In this document: positions 1 to 6,117 of the stretch, one piece after another
Layout of the letters: each line of letters starts with the position of its first letter
Position numbering within the stretch: position 1 is the first letter of the stretch
Source of the DNA: Bacteroidota bacterium
GTDB taxonomy: Bacteria; Bacteroidota; Bacteroidia; Flavobacteriales; Crocinitomicaceae
Assembly: GCA_029558435.1 (NCBI GenBank)
Contig: JAKQEZ010000677.1
Span: 1-8,226 of the forward strand
Direction: 5' to 3'
Length of the DNA stretch: 8,226 nucleotides
Made by a program: the position numbers and the translations under genes
Notes under the pieces: model-generated
What the model saw: only the letters and a program-made list of their open reading frames with translations
Told to the model about the DNA's origin: nothing
Database searches by the model: none

Positions 1-105
1 AACAACAAACGTTTGCACTGGAGTTTAGATTTTCAAACCCCTCAATCTGTTCACTCGCTTTACAACCAACAAAAATACAGGAGCTATGCAAAACAAGTCG
101 CCTGA
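1..105 (+). CDS. Transposase, C-terminal end (partial, 5' end outside window)
   Basis: Frame 1 is open from the first base to a TGA at 103-105 and encodes 34 residues. They include N-K-R-L-H-W-S-L-x-F-x-T-P, the pattern found just before the C-terminus of rve/DDE integrase-core transposases of the IS3 family and its relatives, where a 'YN..RPH.SL.Y.TP' block follows the catalytic glutamate. The catalytic DDE residues lie upstream of the window. No start codon is visible, so this is a 3' fragment of a gene that may be intact to the left. A plausible right terminal repeat lies about 185 bp downstream, consistent with the end of an insertion sequence. The family call is a judgement from one motif; IS481-like elements have similar C-termini. 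Confidence 0.72.
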   Translation, partial: NNKRLHWSLDFQTPQSVHSLYNQQKYRSYAKQVA

Positions 106-290
106 TTGATTATATTTGATGTGTTCTTGTGAGGATGGAAACGGGCAATGTTGTGGAGCAACCCGGATAGTGCCAATAGCATGAACCACGAAAAATGAAG
201 CAGGGGCTCCCCCCCACTCTTTTTTATCGCTTCATTTTTTGTGCAAGAAAAAAACTAAAAAAAACCTTACATCATTTTCTAACAAAAAAT

Positions 291-315
291 GGTCAACCTA
301 TTTCAGGACATGACA
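291..315 (+). repeat. Candidate right terminal inverted repeat of the IS
   Basis: The segment starts GGTCAACC, continues with a TTTCAGGACA block and ends TGACA. Its reverse complement begins TGTCATGTCC, a TG-starting terminus of the kind seen at IS3-family left ends. It lies downstream of the transposase stop in the expected orientation. The partner repeat is outside the window, so the match cannot be confirmed here. Confidence 0.5.
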
Positions 316-359
316 GCTACAGTGCTATCATCAAACGAACTACAAGAAATGAACAGACA

Positions 360-1895
360 ATGCCAGAAAAAGTAAATGACAAAACAGTTTTCAGTTTGCT
401 TGAGGTAACGAATAGCATTAGGAAAACGCTTTCAGAGAGATACAAGAGTTCCTTTTGGGTAAAAGCCGAAATGAACAAGCTCAATTTTTACAAGCAATCT
501 GGACATTGCTATCCTGAACTTGTAGAGAAACAAAACGACAAAGTGATTGCTCAAATAAAATCGCACTTGTGGAAAGACGACTACATACGAGTAAATAATA
601 ATTTTCAACGAGTGCTAAAAGAGCCATTAAAGGACGGAATTAAAATTCTTTTCCAAGCCAAAGTATCTTTTGATCCTGCTCATGGACTTGCACTTTGGAT
701 AATGGACATTGACCCAAGTTTTACTTTGGGCGACCTTGAACGAGAAAAACAGGAAACAATAAAGCGGCTCAAAGAGGAAGGCATCTTCAGTAAAAACAAG
801 ACACTTTCAATTCCAATGCTTCCCCAACGAGTTGCGATAATATCAGTTGAGACAAGTAAGGGCTATGCGGACTTTCTTAAAGTCATTGAAATGAATTCAT
901 GGAATTACAAATTCTTTCACATGCTTTTCCCCTCTCTATTACAAGGTGACAAAGCGGTGGAAGCAATAAGCAAACAGTTGAAGCGAATAAAAAAAGTCAA
1001 ACATCACTTTGATGTTGTTGCAATAATTCGTGGCGGTGGTGGAGATGTGGGTTTATCGTGTTACAATAATTACAATCTTGCAAAAGCAATTGCAATGTTT
1101 CCAATTCCGGTGATAACCGGAATTGGTCATGCGACTAATGAAACTGTTTCGGAAATGATTTCATTCTCCAATGCTATCACTCCGACAAAACTTGCCGAAT
1201 ATTTACTTCAAAAGTTTCACAACTTTTCAGTTCCTGTTCAAAAGGCAGAGGAAAAAATAATTGATAAATCCCGTAGGTTAATCAGCGATGAGAAAACAAA
1301 GTTTCAATCAGAAGTAAAATTGTTTCGTTCTGTTACTGAAAACATTCTCATAAAAAACAAGAACGAAGTAAAGGAGCAAGTTCAATCATTGTTTACGCAA
1401 TCTCATTTCCTCTTCAAAAATGAAAAGGAATATCTTTCTTCAATAAAAGATGGAATAAAGAAAGGAACAAACATTTTTTGCAATTCTGCAAAACAAGAGA
1501 TAAAGCAATTTGCTTTGACAATGAAAAAAGATGTTGCTTCTCAACTTAATCGTTTCACATTAGTGGTAAATCAAAATGCAAAGCAAATTGTGAAAGGTTC
1601 AAGAGTAATTATCCAAAACAGAAAAGCAAGTGTGCGACAGTTCAAAGAAAAATTTTCCGACAAGTCATTACTCCTTTTGAAAAACCAGACAACTGAAATA
1701 ATCAACATTGAGAAAAATGTAAATAACATGAGCCCTAAGAATGTGTTGAAGAGAGGTTACAGTATAACACTTCACAACGGACAAGCAGTTAAAAATTTTA
1801 ATGAGGTTGTAAACGGTGATACTTTAGACACTATCCTTTTTGAAGGCAAAATCATTAGCATCGTAAAATCAACTAACAAATCAGAAGAACTATGA
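360..1895 (+). CDS. xseA: Exodeoxyribonuclease VII large subunit
   Basis: This is the catalytic large subunit of exonuclease VII, a cytoplasmic single-strand-specific DNase that degrades from both 5' and 3' ends in complex with several XseB subunits. The protein has 511 residues from the ATG at 360. An N-terminal OB-type nucleic-acid-binding region covers about residues 1-115. The Exonuc_VII_L core follows, with the RGGGGD block at 224-229 and the GIGHATNE block at 254-261. The rest is long, lysine-rich and helical, as expected for the arm that binds XseB, and ends in the family's 'VLKRGYS' type C-terminal element. The frame is open back to 195, but that extension translates the insertion-sequence end, so the ATG followed by PEKVNDKTVFSLLE is preferred. 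No strong Shine-Dalgarno sequence is visible. The last four bases overlap xseB (ATGA), indicating translational coupling. The insertion sequence ends 44 bp upstream, so the native promoter may be displaced. Confidence 0.95.
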   Translation: MPEKVNDKTVFSLLEVTNSIRKTLSERYKSSFWVKAEMNKLNFYKQSGHCYPELVEKQNDKVIAQIKSHLWKDDYIRVNNNFQRVLKEPLKDGIKILFQAKVSFDPAHGLALWIMDIDPSFTLGDLEREKQETIKRLKEEGIFSKNKTLSIPMLPQRVAIISVETSKGYADFLKVIEMNSWNYKFFHMLFPSLLQGDKAVEAISKQLKRIKKVKHHFDVVAIIRGGGGDVGLSCYNNYNLAKAIAMFPIPVITGIGHATNETVSEMISFSNAITPTKLAEYLLQKFHNFSVPVQKAEEKIIDKSRRLISDEKTKFQSEVKLFRSVTENILIKNKNEVKEQVQSLFTQSHFLFKNEKEYLSSIKDGIKKGTNIFCNSAKQEIKQFALTMKKDVASQLNRFTLVVNQNAKQIVKGSRVIIQNRKASVRQFKEKFSDKSLLLLKNQTTEIINIEKNVNNMSPKNVLKRGYSITLHNGQAVKNFNEVVNGDTLDTILFEGKIISIVKSTNKSEEL

Positions 1896-2113
1896 GTGAA
1901 AAAATTAACTACACAGAAGCATTTGAAGAATTGCAACAAATCGTATCTGAAATTGAGGAGGGAGAAATCTCTGTTGACGAGCTTTCAGAAAAAGTAAAGC
2001 GAGCCGCACAACTAATTAAAATCTGCAAGTCCAAACTTGCGACAACAGAAGAAGATGTAAATAAAATTTTGAAGGAACTTGACACTGTTTCACCTGACGA
2101 AGACGATGAATAA
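1892..2113 (+). CDS. xseB: Exodeoxyribonuclease VII small subunit
   Basis: This 73-residue protein has the normal XseB length and pattern: a short helical hairpin with 'YTEAFEELQQIVSEIEEGE' near residues 7-25, then the 'LSEKVKRAAQLIKICKSKL' helix (31-49), and an acidic tail. XseB has no catalytic activity of its own; several copies decorate the coiled-coil arm of XseA and are needed for its activity. The start codon overlaps the xseA stop by four bases, so the two are one operon. An attC-like palindrome starts 37 bp after the stop, making xseAB the apparent cargo of the first cassette in the window. Confidence 0.93.
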   Translation: MSEKINYTEAFEELQQIVSEIEEGEISVDELSEKVKRAAQLIKICKSKLATTEEDVNKILKELDTVSPDEDDE

Positions 2114-2150
2114 TACACAGACCGACACTAATCTGAACAGTAGGGCAGCC

Positions 2151-2280
2151 GCTAACAAGGTATTGCCAAAAGCGGGGGTGACGAACTTCTATGAAACTTT
2201 TGTGCTATCTTCAACTTTAGTTTTTCAAATAAACAGTAGTGCTGAAACGCCCCGCCTTCGGCAATACCCAAACCGTTAGC
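2151..2280 (+). repeat. attC-like site 1 (type A, 130 bp)
   Basis: The outer box GCTAAC (2151-2156) pairs with GTTAGC (2275-2280). An inner arm GGTATTGCC (2159-2167) pairs with GGCAATACC (2260-2268) and continues imperfectly into GCGGGG/CCCCGCC. The unpaired spacers are 2 nt (AA) on the left and 6 nt (CAAACC) on the right. The proposed crossover is between G2275 and T2276. The interior is AT-rich and has GTGCTGAAA just inside the right arm. Extended boxes do not match across the site (AGCCGCTAAC versus the complement of GTTAGCCGTC), as expected when they belong to different cassettes. Confidence 0.8.
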
Positions 2281-2905
2281 CGTCATTCTACTGACAGCGT
2301 GTTAATATCAACAGCAAGACCTTGTTCAATAAGACCAAACACATCAAAATGATATTCAAAAAGCCACATATTGAAATAAATAACAGGAACTTTCGCAGTT
2401 GGACTTTCACCATAGTTTGCTGAAAATTCATCACACCAAGTACCATCTTCATCTTTTACTAAACCAAAAGCCCTTGAAGGTTTTACAGTTAAATTTTCGC
2501 TACGAATAATTTGTTTGTCTAAATCAGAAAGTGGTCGTAAAATTGGCTTGAACATCCATATATGCTCTGCATCATTCCAATCAATAGAAACTTTTGTAGG
2601 GTGCGTTTCATCTTCATTATGAATTATTGTTTTCATAATGCCAATTTTTTCTACCTTTTCTCTAACCACATATTGCAGTTTAAGACCATAAGGTAGATAA
2701 GGTGCTAAATGTTTGACTTCTAATTCCATTTTTATATTTATTTGTTATTAATTTTAAAACCGAACGAAAAAGAACGAACGGCTAACATCGGTTTTGCGCA
2801 AGTGGGGCTGATGTGCTAACATCAACAGTAGTAATTCTAATCAGCTTTTGTGCTAACTTGAAACTTTTGTGTTCCAAATTCCCACCTGCACAAAGCCGAA
2901 AGACG
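2276..2905 (+). mobile_element. Cassette 2, one minus-strand gene (630 bp)
   Basis: This unit is bounded by G^TT at 2275/2276 and 2905/2906. The starting box GTTAGCCGT (2275-2283) is the exact reverse complement of ACGGCTAAC (2778-2786) at the start of the next site, so excision would form a circle with a perfect outer stem. The single gene runs against the array, and its stop codon lies only seven bases from the left boundary. Confidence 0.75.
2283..2729 (-). CDS. Conserved hypothetical protein of Bacteroidota type
   Basis: This 148-residue acidic soluble protein has no signal peptide or membrane segment. Three blocks look conserved to me from hypothetical proteins of Bacteroidota phages and mobile elements: HLAPYLPYGLK (7-17), KPILRPLSDL (61-70) and YHFDVFGLIEQGLAVDINT (126-144). 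No catalytic motif is visible and I assign no function. The ATG at 2729 begins the first block and follows an A/T-rich leader. The gene is opposite to every other gene in the array and fills nearly all of cassette 2, so it cannot be read from a promoter upstream of the array. The A/T-rich 2730-2780 segment presumably holds its own promoter, although no clear TTTG-type Bacteroidota -7 element is seen there on the minus strand. Confidence 0.85.
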   Translation of the reverse strand: MELEVKHLAPYLPYGLKLQYVVREKVEKIGIMKTIIHNEDETHPTKVSIDWNDAEHIWMFKPILRPLSDLDKQIIRSENLTVKPSRAFGLVKDEDGTWCDEFSANYGESPTAKVPVIYFNMWLFEYHFDVFGLIEQGLAVDINTLSVE

Positions 2906-2910
2906 TTAGC
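2781..2910 (+). repeat. attC-like site 2 (type B, 130 bp)
   Basis: GCTAAC (2781-2786) pairs with GTTAGC (2905-2910). The inner arm starts TCGG (2788) and pairs with CCGA (2896-2899). It continues with G-T wobbles and mismatches through TTTGCGCAAGTGGG against CCCACCTGCACAAA. The spacers are 1 nt on the left and 5 nt (AAGAC) on the right. Its arm sequence is distinct from type A, but length, box spacing and the interior GTG motif are retained. The crossover is placed at G2905^T2906. Confidence 0.75.
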
Positions 2911-3811
2911 GGCAATTTACACGCAACCAATAAAACCGAACAACAATGGACAATTCAATGAAATTATATTGGGAACTTGTTTATGAAAAACAGTCAACAT
3001 CTGAAATATTACGACAATTATGCAATCCTATCAGGGAGTATGAAACAGAAATGATTGATGGAGCGATTATAGATATTGGTTGTGGACAATCACCATTTCT
3101 TTTGGACTTTGCCTCAACAAATAGAGAGTTGATTGCAATTGACAACGAACAAATACAACTTGATTTCCTAAAGGCAAGAGTAGAAAAAGAAAAACTTGCG
3201 ACATTGGATAATTGGAAATTTTTAAACCAAAGTTTTCCCCAAGACGAACTTCCAAACACGCAATATTCTTTAATTGTATTCTCTAATTTGTTACACTTTT
3301 TCACATTAGAAGAGAACATTGAAATTGGACAAATAGTTTCAAAGGCAACGATAAAAGGTTCTTTAGTTTACGTTGGAGTTCATTCTGAAAAATTTTATGC
3401 TAATAATCCCAAAGACCCTAACAATAATGACTACTTCAAGCATTATTTTACTATTGCTGATTTAGAGAAAGTATTTCCAAACAATGAGTTTGAACGAATT
3501 TATTATGCAGAAATTGATAAAATTGACCCATTATTTGAGCGAAAAATAACAGTAGAGTGGTTAGAAAGGTCATTAAAAGCTGATGGAATTACCGACCCAA
3601 AACATATTGAATTAATAAAACGAGACTATATGAAAAACAAAAACCAATCTGACATTATTACTATTTTTAGAAGAAAATAAACTGCCGCTAACAAGGTATT
3701 GCCAAAAGCGGGGCTGAACGGCTTCGATTGAGCATTTGTGCAAGGTTCAACATTCGTTCTTCGATTGAACTTTTGTGCTAAAAATCCCCGCCTTCGGCAA
3801 TACCCAAACCG
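2906..3811 (+). mobile_element. Cassette 3, methyltransferase (906 bp)
   Basis: The starting box GTTAGCGGCA (2905-2914) is the exact 10-base reverse complement of TGCCGCTAAC (3683-3692) before the next palindrome. A 40-bp leader precedes the gene, whose stop codon is six bases upstream of the GCTAAC box. This tight packing is typical of integron cassettes. Confidence 0.75.
2946..3680 (+). CDS. Class I SAM-dependent methyltransferase
   Basis: This 244-residue soluble protein has a Rossmann-type methyltransferase core. Motif I is DIGCGQS at residues 43-49 (S-adenosylmethionine binding). The acidic residue ending strand beta2 is D66 in 'LIAIDNEQ', which normally binds the ribose hydroxyls. A strand plus helix 'YSLIVFSNLLHFF' near 107-119 is the motif IV/post-I region. 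The overall look resembles small-molecule or TehB-like methyltransferases, but the C-terminal half (about 150-244) is not diagnostic, so the substrate is unknown. The ATG at 2946 has two following in-frame Met options (M1, M5); the first is used, and no strong ribosome binding site separates them. It is the only gene in its cassette. Confidence 0.88.
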   Translation: MDNSMKLYWELVYEKQSTSEILRQLCNPIREYETEMIDGAIIDIGCGQSPFLLDFASTNRELIAIDNEQIQLDFLKARVEKEKLATLDNWKFLNQSFPQDELPNTQYSLIVFSNLLHFFTLEENIEIGQIVSKATIKGSLVYVGVHSEKFYANNPKDPNNNDYFKHYFTIADLEKVFPNNEFERIYYAEIDKIDPLFERKITVEWLERSLKADGITDPKHIELIKRDYMKNKNQSDIITIFRRK

Positions 3812-3816
3812 TTACC
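3687..3816 (+). repeat. attC-like site 3 (type A, 130 bp)
   Basis: The left box GCTAAC (3687-3692) faces GTTACC (3811-3816), so the outer boxes mismatch at one position in the integrated array; each instead matches the far end of its own cassette. The inner arms are GGTATTGCC (3695-3703) and GGCAATACC (3796-3804), with spacers of 2 nt (AA) and 6 nt (CAAACC). The interior holds two 19-base direct repeats (3723-3741 and 3760-3778, TTCGATTGA...TTTGTGC, 17 of 19 identical) and an apical stem GTTCAA/TTGAAC (3745-3750, 3765-3770). It differs from site 5 at only five of 130 positions. Confidence 0.82.
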
Positions 3817-3853
3817 AGCCATAGTAATGCCGACCATAACATAAAGACGACAT

Positions 3854-4381
3854 ATGAACATAATTCAATCAATCATTGACTTTTTCAATCATCCAGTTTT
3901 CATCATCGTTGGTGGACTGACAGTAGTTTTTACGGCAATAGGAATTATTTACAGGGTTGTTTGCATTGCACTCGGAGTGACACCTTTAGTATTTAGGATA
4001 GGTAAAGCAATTTGGCGTAGAAAAGTAGCAATCATTGGAAGTTCAGAAGCGTTTTCGTCTCTGACTGACTGCATTACTGACACAAATATTTTCAAAAGAA
4101 ACAATGTAATTCACATTCCGACTGACAATATTGAAAAAGTGAAAGAATACACAATATTGCTTGTGGACTGGGAAACAAGCGGAAATCAAATTGACCAGAT
4201 TTTTATTGCTCGGAAAAATCATAATACAGCAGTCATCATTTTTGCAAAAGCAGGCTCTATCCCTCACGAAAAAATGGCTGAAATAGCAAATAGAAGTAAT
4301 ACAGTTGTTGTAAACTTCAAAGGAAGACTTCTGAACGACATTTTAAACTCATTAATCACAACAAGCTTTGATAGACAGTAA
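3854..4381 (+). CDS. Membrane-anchored protein with a Rossmann-like cytosolic domain, partner of the downstream nucleotidyltransferase
   Basis: This 175-residue protein has a strongly hydrophobic segment at about 14-47, long enough for one or two membrane passes (R34 and short polar breaks in the middle). The basic stretch KAIWRRK (51-57) suggests that the rest is cytosolic. Residues 57-170 read as alternating strands and helices: KVAIIGSS (57-64), TILLVDW (100-106), AVIIFAK (126-132), VVVNFKG (151-157), then a closing helix. This is a flavodoxin/receiver/TIR-like fold pattern without an obvious catalytic motif. I do not recognise a named family. Because it sits one base before a CD-NTase-like gene in a two-gene cassette, a membrane effector or sensor responding to a nucleotide signal is a reasonable inference. 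The ATG at 3854 follows a 42-bp cassette leader. Confidence 0.8.
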   Translation: MNIIQSIIDFFNHPVFIIVGGLTVVFTAIGIIYRVVCIALGVTPLVFRIGKAIWRRKVAIIGSSEAFSSLTDCITDTNIFKRNNVIHIPTDNIEKVKEYTILLVDWETSGNQIDQIFIARKNHNTAVIIFAKAGSIPHEKMAEIANRSNTVVVNFKGRLLNDILNSLITTSFDRQ

Positions 4382-4382
4382 T

Positions 4383-5150
4383 ATGTATTTGCAAACCATT
4401 CTAAGTAAATATGCAGCTAGAAGTTTAGATAGTCATACGCTTAGTATTCTTTTATTAAAAGTGGAACTAAAAAAGTGGGCTTCAACTTGCTTTCTTTCAA
4501 CATTAGATTCAGGTTCGAGGGCAAAGGGAACTGCTATTTCTATAGCTTCAGATGTTGATTTTCTTGTTTCATTGTCAAGCAACTGTAATGCTTCAACAGG
4601 CGGACTAAAAAGTATTTATGACTCATTACACAATCATCTGAAAAGCAAATACAATCCACTAAGAAAACAAAACGTTTCTTTTAGAATTAATTTAGGTGGT
4701 TTAGAAATTGATATAACTCCTGCAAGAAAACATTCTGGAAACACAAATGACCATTGGCTATATGTTTCAAAGATTGATAGTTGGAGACAGACAAACATAC
4801 AAAAGCATATAACTGATATTTCAGGTTGTGGCAGACAGAATGAAATAAAGCTTCTCAAAATATGGCGAGAACTAAATCAACTTGACTTCCCATCCATTTA
4901 CCTTGAATACTTGACCATTAACATACTGTCCGGGAAATCAAAAGATGACTCAAAACTTGCAGACAACTTTTGGTTTATATTGCAAGAACTTAGTAAAGAC
5001 ACAAGCAATCCGTTAAACAGTAGAATTGTCGACCCTGCAAACACAACAAATATTTTATCTGACTTGTTAAATACAACAGAAAAGAAAGCAATCATATCGA
5101 AAGCCAAAACGGCAATTGGACAAAAATATTGGAGCGGTATAGTATGGTGA
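4383..5150 (+). CDS. CD-NTase-like nucleotidyltransferase (Pol-beta superfamily)
   Basis: The protein has 255 residues from the ATG at 4383, one base after the stop of the upstream gene; a TTG at 4368 would add five residues but overlaps that gene. The nucleotidyltransferase signature is complete: GS at 44-45 within GSRAKGT, SDVD at 56-59 giving the first two metal-binding aspartates (D57, D59), and the third at D110 in LEIDITPAR. A helical C-terminal half follows, with a DP-x-N-T-x-N segment near 217-223, typical of OAS-like and bacterial CD-NTase (SMODS) proteins. Such enzymes make cyclic di- or trinucleotide or linear oligoadenylate signals in CBASS anti-phage systems. The membrane-protein partner fits a minimal two-gene layout with no Cap2/Cap3 genes. 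Archaeal-type CCA-adding enzymes share the fold and are the main alternative. The nucleotide product cannot be predicted from reading alone. Confidence 0.82.
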   Translation: MYLQTILSKYAARSLDSHTLSILLLKVELKKWASTCFLSTLDSGSRAKGTAISIASDVDFLVSLSSNCNASTGGLKSIYDSLHNHLKSKYNPLRKQNVSFRINLGGLEIDITPARKHSGNTNDHWLYVSKIDSWRQTNIQKHITDISGCGRQNEIKLLKIWRELNQLDFPSIYLEYLTINILSGKSKDDSKLADNFWFILQELSKDTSNPLNSRIVDPANTTNILSDLLNTTEKKAIISKAKTAIGQKYWSGIVW

Positions 5151-5169
5151 CAGAAAAAGAACTACGGCT

Positions 5170-5300
5170 GGTAACATCGGTTTGGCAATATGGCTGGTGA
5201 AGTGCTTCAATTGAAATTTTTTACTATATTTGAAAAGTAGTTCTTCGGTTGGAGTTTAGTGCTGAAAATCCGCCACATCGCCAAGCCGAAAACCGTTAGC
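5170..5300 (+). repeat. attC-like site 4 (type B, 131 bp)
   Basis: The left box GGTAAC (5170-5175) faces GTTAGC (5295-5300), mismatched at one position in the integrated form. The inner arm TCGGTTTGGC (from 5177) pairs with GCCAAGCCGA (ending 5289). The spacers are 1 nt (A) on the left and 5 nt (AAACC) on the right. The interior is A/T-rich with GTGCTGAAAAT just before the right arm. It belongs to the same arm subtype as site 2 but has a different interior. Confidence 0.77.
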
Positions 5301-5343
5301 GGTCATTGTAAAAGACGACACAGAATAATTAAACAGTTAGAAA

Positions 5344-5739
5344 ATGAATAATATAGATTTCAAACCGACAAATTACAATTCAGTTTCGCCATACTTTATC
5401 GTAGACGGAGCACAAAAGTTCATTGAACTAATGAAAACAATCTTTAACGCAAAAGAACTAAGGCGGTATGACATGCCTGATGGAACAATAATGCATGCTG
5501 AAATACAAATTGACGATTCGGTTATTATGCTTGGCGACTCGTCAGACAAGTTTCCAGCTGTTCCTTTAGTTATACATGTTTATGTTCCTAACGTTGACGA
5601 AATTTTCAAAAAAGCTATTAACGCAGGTTGCGAAAGTGTCGAACAACCAAAGGAACGTGAAGGCGACCCTGACAGACGAGCAACATTTAAAGACTTTGCA
5701 GGAAATATGTGGTCTGTAGGAACTCAACTTAAAAACTAA
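5344..5739 (+). CDS. VOC superfamily protein, PhnB/glyoxalase-like
   Basis: This 131-residue protein matches the layout of PhnB-like members of the vicinal-oxygen-chelate family. Residues 14-25 (VSPYFIVDGAQK) form the opening strand and helix. 'MPDGTIMHAEIQIDDSVIML' near 44-63 carries H51 and E53 at positions that bind metal in active relatives. 'HVYVPNVDEIFKKAINAG' (78-95) is the second beta-alpha unit, and DFAGNMWSV (117-125) is the closing 'D.FG..W' type motif. The family includes glyoxalases, dioxygenases, fosfomycin-resistance thiol transferases and bleomycin-binding proteins. PhnB-like members mostly have no proven function, so resistance or detoxification is only a possibility. It is followed after four bases by the SnoaL-like gene in the same cassette. 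Confidence 0.88.
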   Translation: MNNIDFKPTNYNSVSPYFIVDGAQKFIELMKTIFNAKELRRYDMPDGTIMHAEIQIDDSVIMLGDSSDKFPAVPLVIHVYVPNVDEIFKKAINAGCESVEQPKEREGDPDRRATFKDFAGNMWSVGTQLKN

Positions 5740-5743
5740 TAAT

Positions 5744-6103
5744 ATGAAGAAATTCGAAATAGCACAAGCGTTCTCTGGTGGACAATTTGAAAAGTGTTTG
5801 GACTATTTGACAGACCAAACTATCTGGAATACACCAGGTGAGCAATATTTGACAGGTCGAAATGAAATAGCGCAATTCTGTAAAAATATAACAGCTTACT
5901 TTAGTAGCGTAACTACAAATTTCAAACAACTCAATCTCATAGAAAATGACCGTTGTGTAGCAATCAATGGGACTGCAGAATTTATCCGTGAAGGGAAAAG
6001 AGTTTCGTTTGTTTCTTCATGTGACGTTTACGAATTTGACGCTGACAACAAAATTTTGACTATACATTCATATTGCATAACCGAGCGACCAGAAAAAGAA
6101 TGA
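5744..6103 (+). CDS. NTF2/SnoaL-like domain protein
   Basis: This 119-residue protein is a single NTF2-like cone fold. The N-terminal helices (1-22) lead into 'DYLTDQTIWNTPGEQYLTGRNEIAQF' (20-45), the usual 'dhv.w..p....~GrdaI..f' pattern of SnoaL-like proteins, followed by four strands including 'CVAINGTAEFIREGKRVSF' (66-84) and 'CDVYEFDADNKILTIHSYC' (88-106). Members bind small hydrophobic ligands and act as isomerases, cyclases or hydrolases, or have no known activity. No His/Asp catalytic pair can be assigned confidently. The start lies four bases after the VOC gene stop, so the two are probably co-translated and may act on related substrates. Confidence 0.83.
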   Translation: MKKFEIAQAFSGGQFEKCLDYLTDQTIWNTPGEQYLTGRNEIAQFCKNITAYFSSVTTNFKQLNLIENDRCVAINGTAEFIREGKRVSFVSSCDVYEFDADNKILTIHSYCITERPEKE

Positions 6104-6117
6104 GAAAACAACGAACC

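Larger units (their letters stand above)
1..315 (+). mobile_element. Right end of an insertion sequence, probably IS3 family
   Basis: This comprises the transposase C-terminus (1-105), a non-coding tail with a G4/C7 stretch at 203-215, and a candidate terminal repeat ending in TGACA at 315. The tail (106-290) holds no convincing gene. The boundary at 315 is inferred from the repeat's resemblance to IS3-family ends, which begin TG and end CA. The left end and the target duplication are outside the window. The next base, 316, is only 44 bp before the xseA start, so the element probably supplies or disrupts the sequence upstream of that operon. Confidence 0.6.
316..2275 (+). mobile_element. Cassette 1 (xseAB), left boundary missing
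   Basis: The right boundary is the G^TT of the first palindrome at 2275/2276. By the rule that holds for the next five units, its start should read GTTAGCGGCT, the reverse complement of AGCCGCTAAC at 2147-2156. That string is absent upstream in this window. The first bases after the insertion sequence are GCT, which could be its last three bases if the element inserted inside the box. Otherwise the true start lies farther left, or xseAB is ordinary chromosome next to the first site. Confidence 0.45.
3812..5295 (+). mobile_element. Cassette 4, membrane protein plus CD-NTase-like (1484 bp)
   Basis: The starting box GTTACCAGCC (3811-3820) is the exact 10-base reverse complement of GGCTGGTAAC (5166-5175). 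It is the largest complete cassette here and holds two genes separated by one base, which points to joint acquisition and joint function. Confidence 0.75.

Noticed and set aside
16..46. Resemblance of the transposase tail (TGGAGTTTAG) to the interior of attC-like site 4
   Set aside because: The segment is coding (HWSLDFQTP) and has no arms or boxes around it, so the short match is probably chance.
195..359. 55-residue N-terminal extension of XseA from an upstream in-frame ATG
   Set aside because: It translates the insertion-sequence tail and terminal repeat; the XseA family sequence begins at the ATG at 360.
2079..2279. Small plus-strand ORF over attC-like site 1
   Set aside because: It is a translation of the palindrome and xseB tail. 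A similar peptide (AANKVLPKAG...) appears at 6073-6258 because the repeat is shared, not because it is a gene.
2981..3319. Antisense ORF opposite the methyltransferase
   Set aside because: It lies opposite a gene with clear SAM-binding motifs and has no recognisable features of its own.
4368..4382. TTG start for the nucleotidyltransferase
   Set aside because: It overlaps the upstream gene and adds only five residues; the ATG at 4383 lies one base after the upstream stop.
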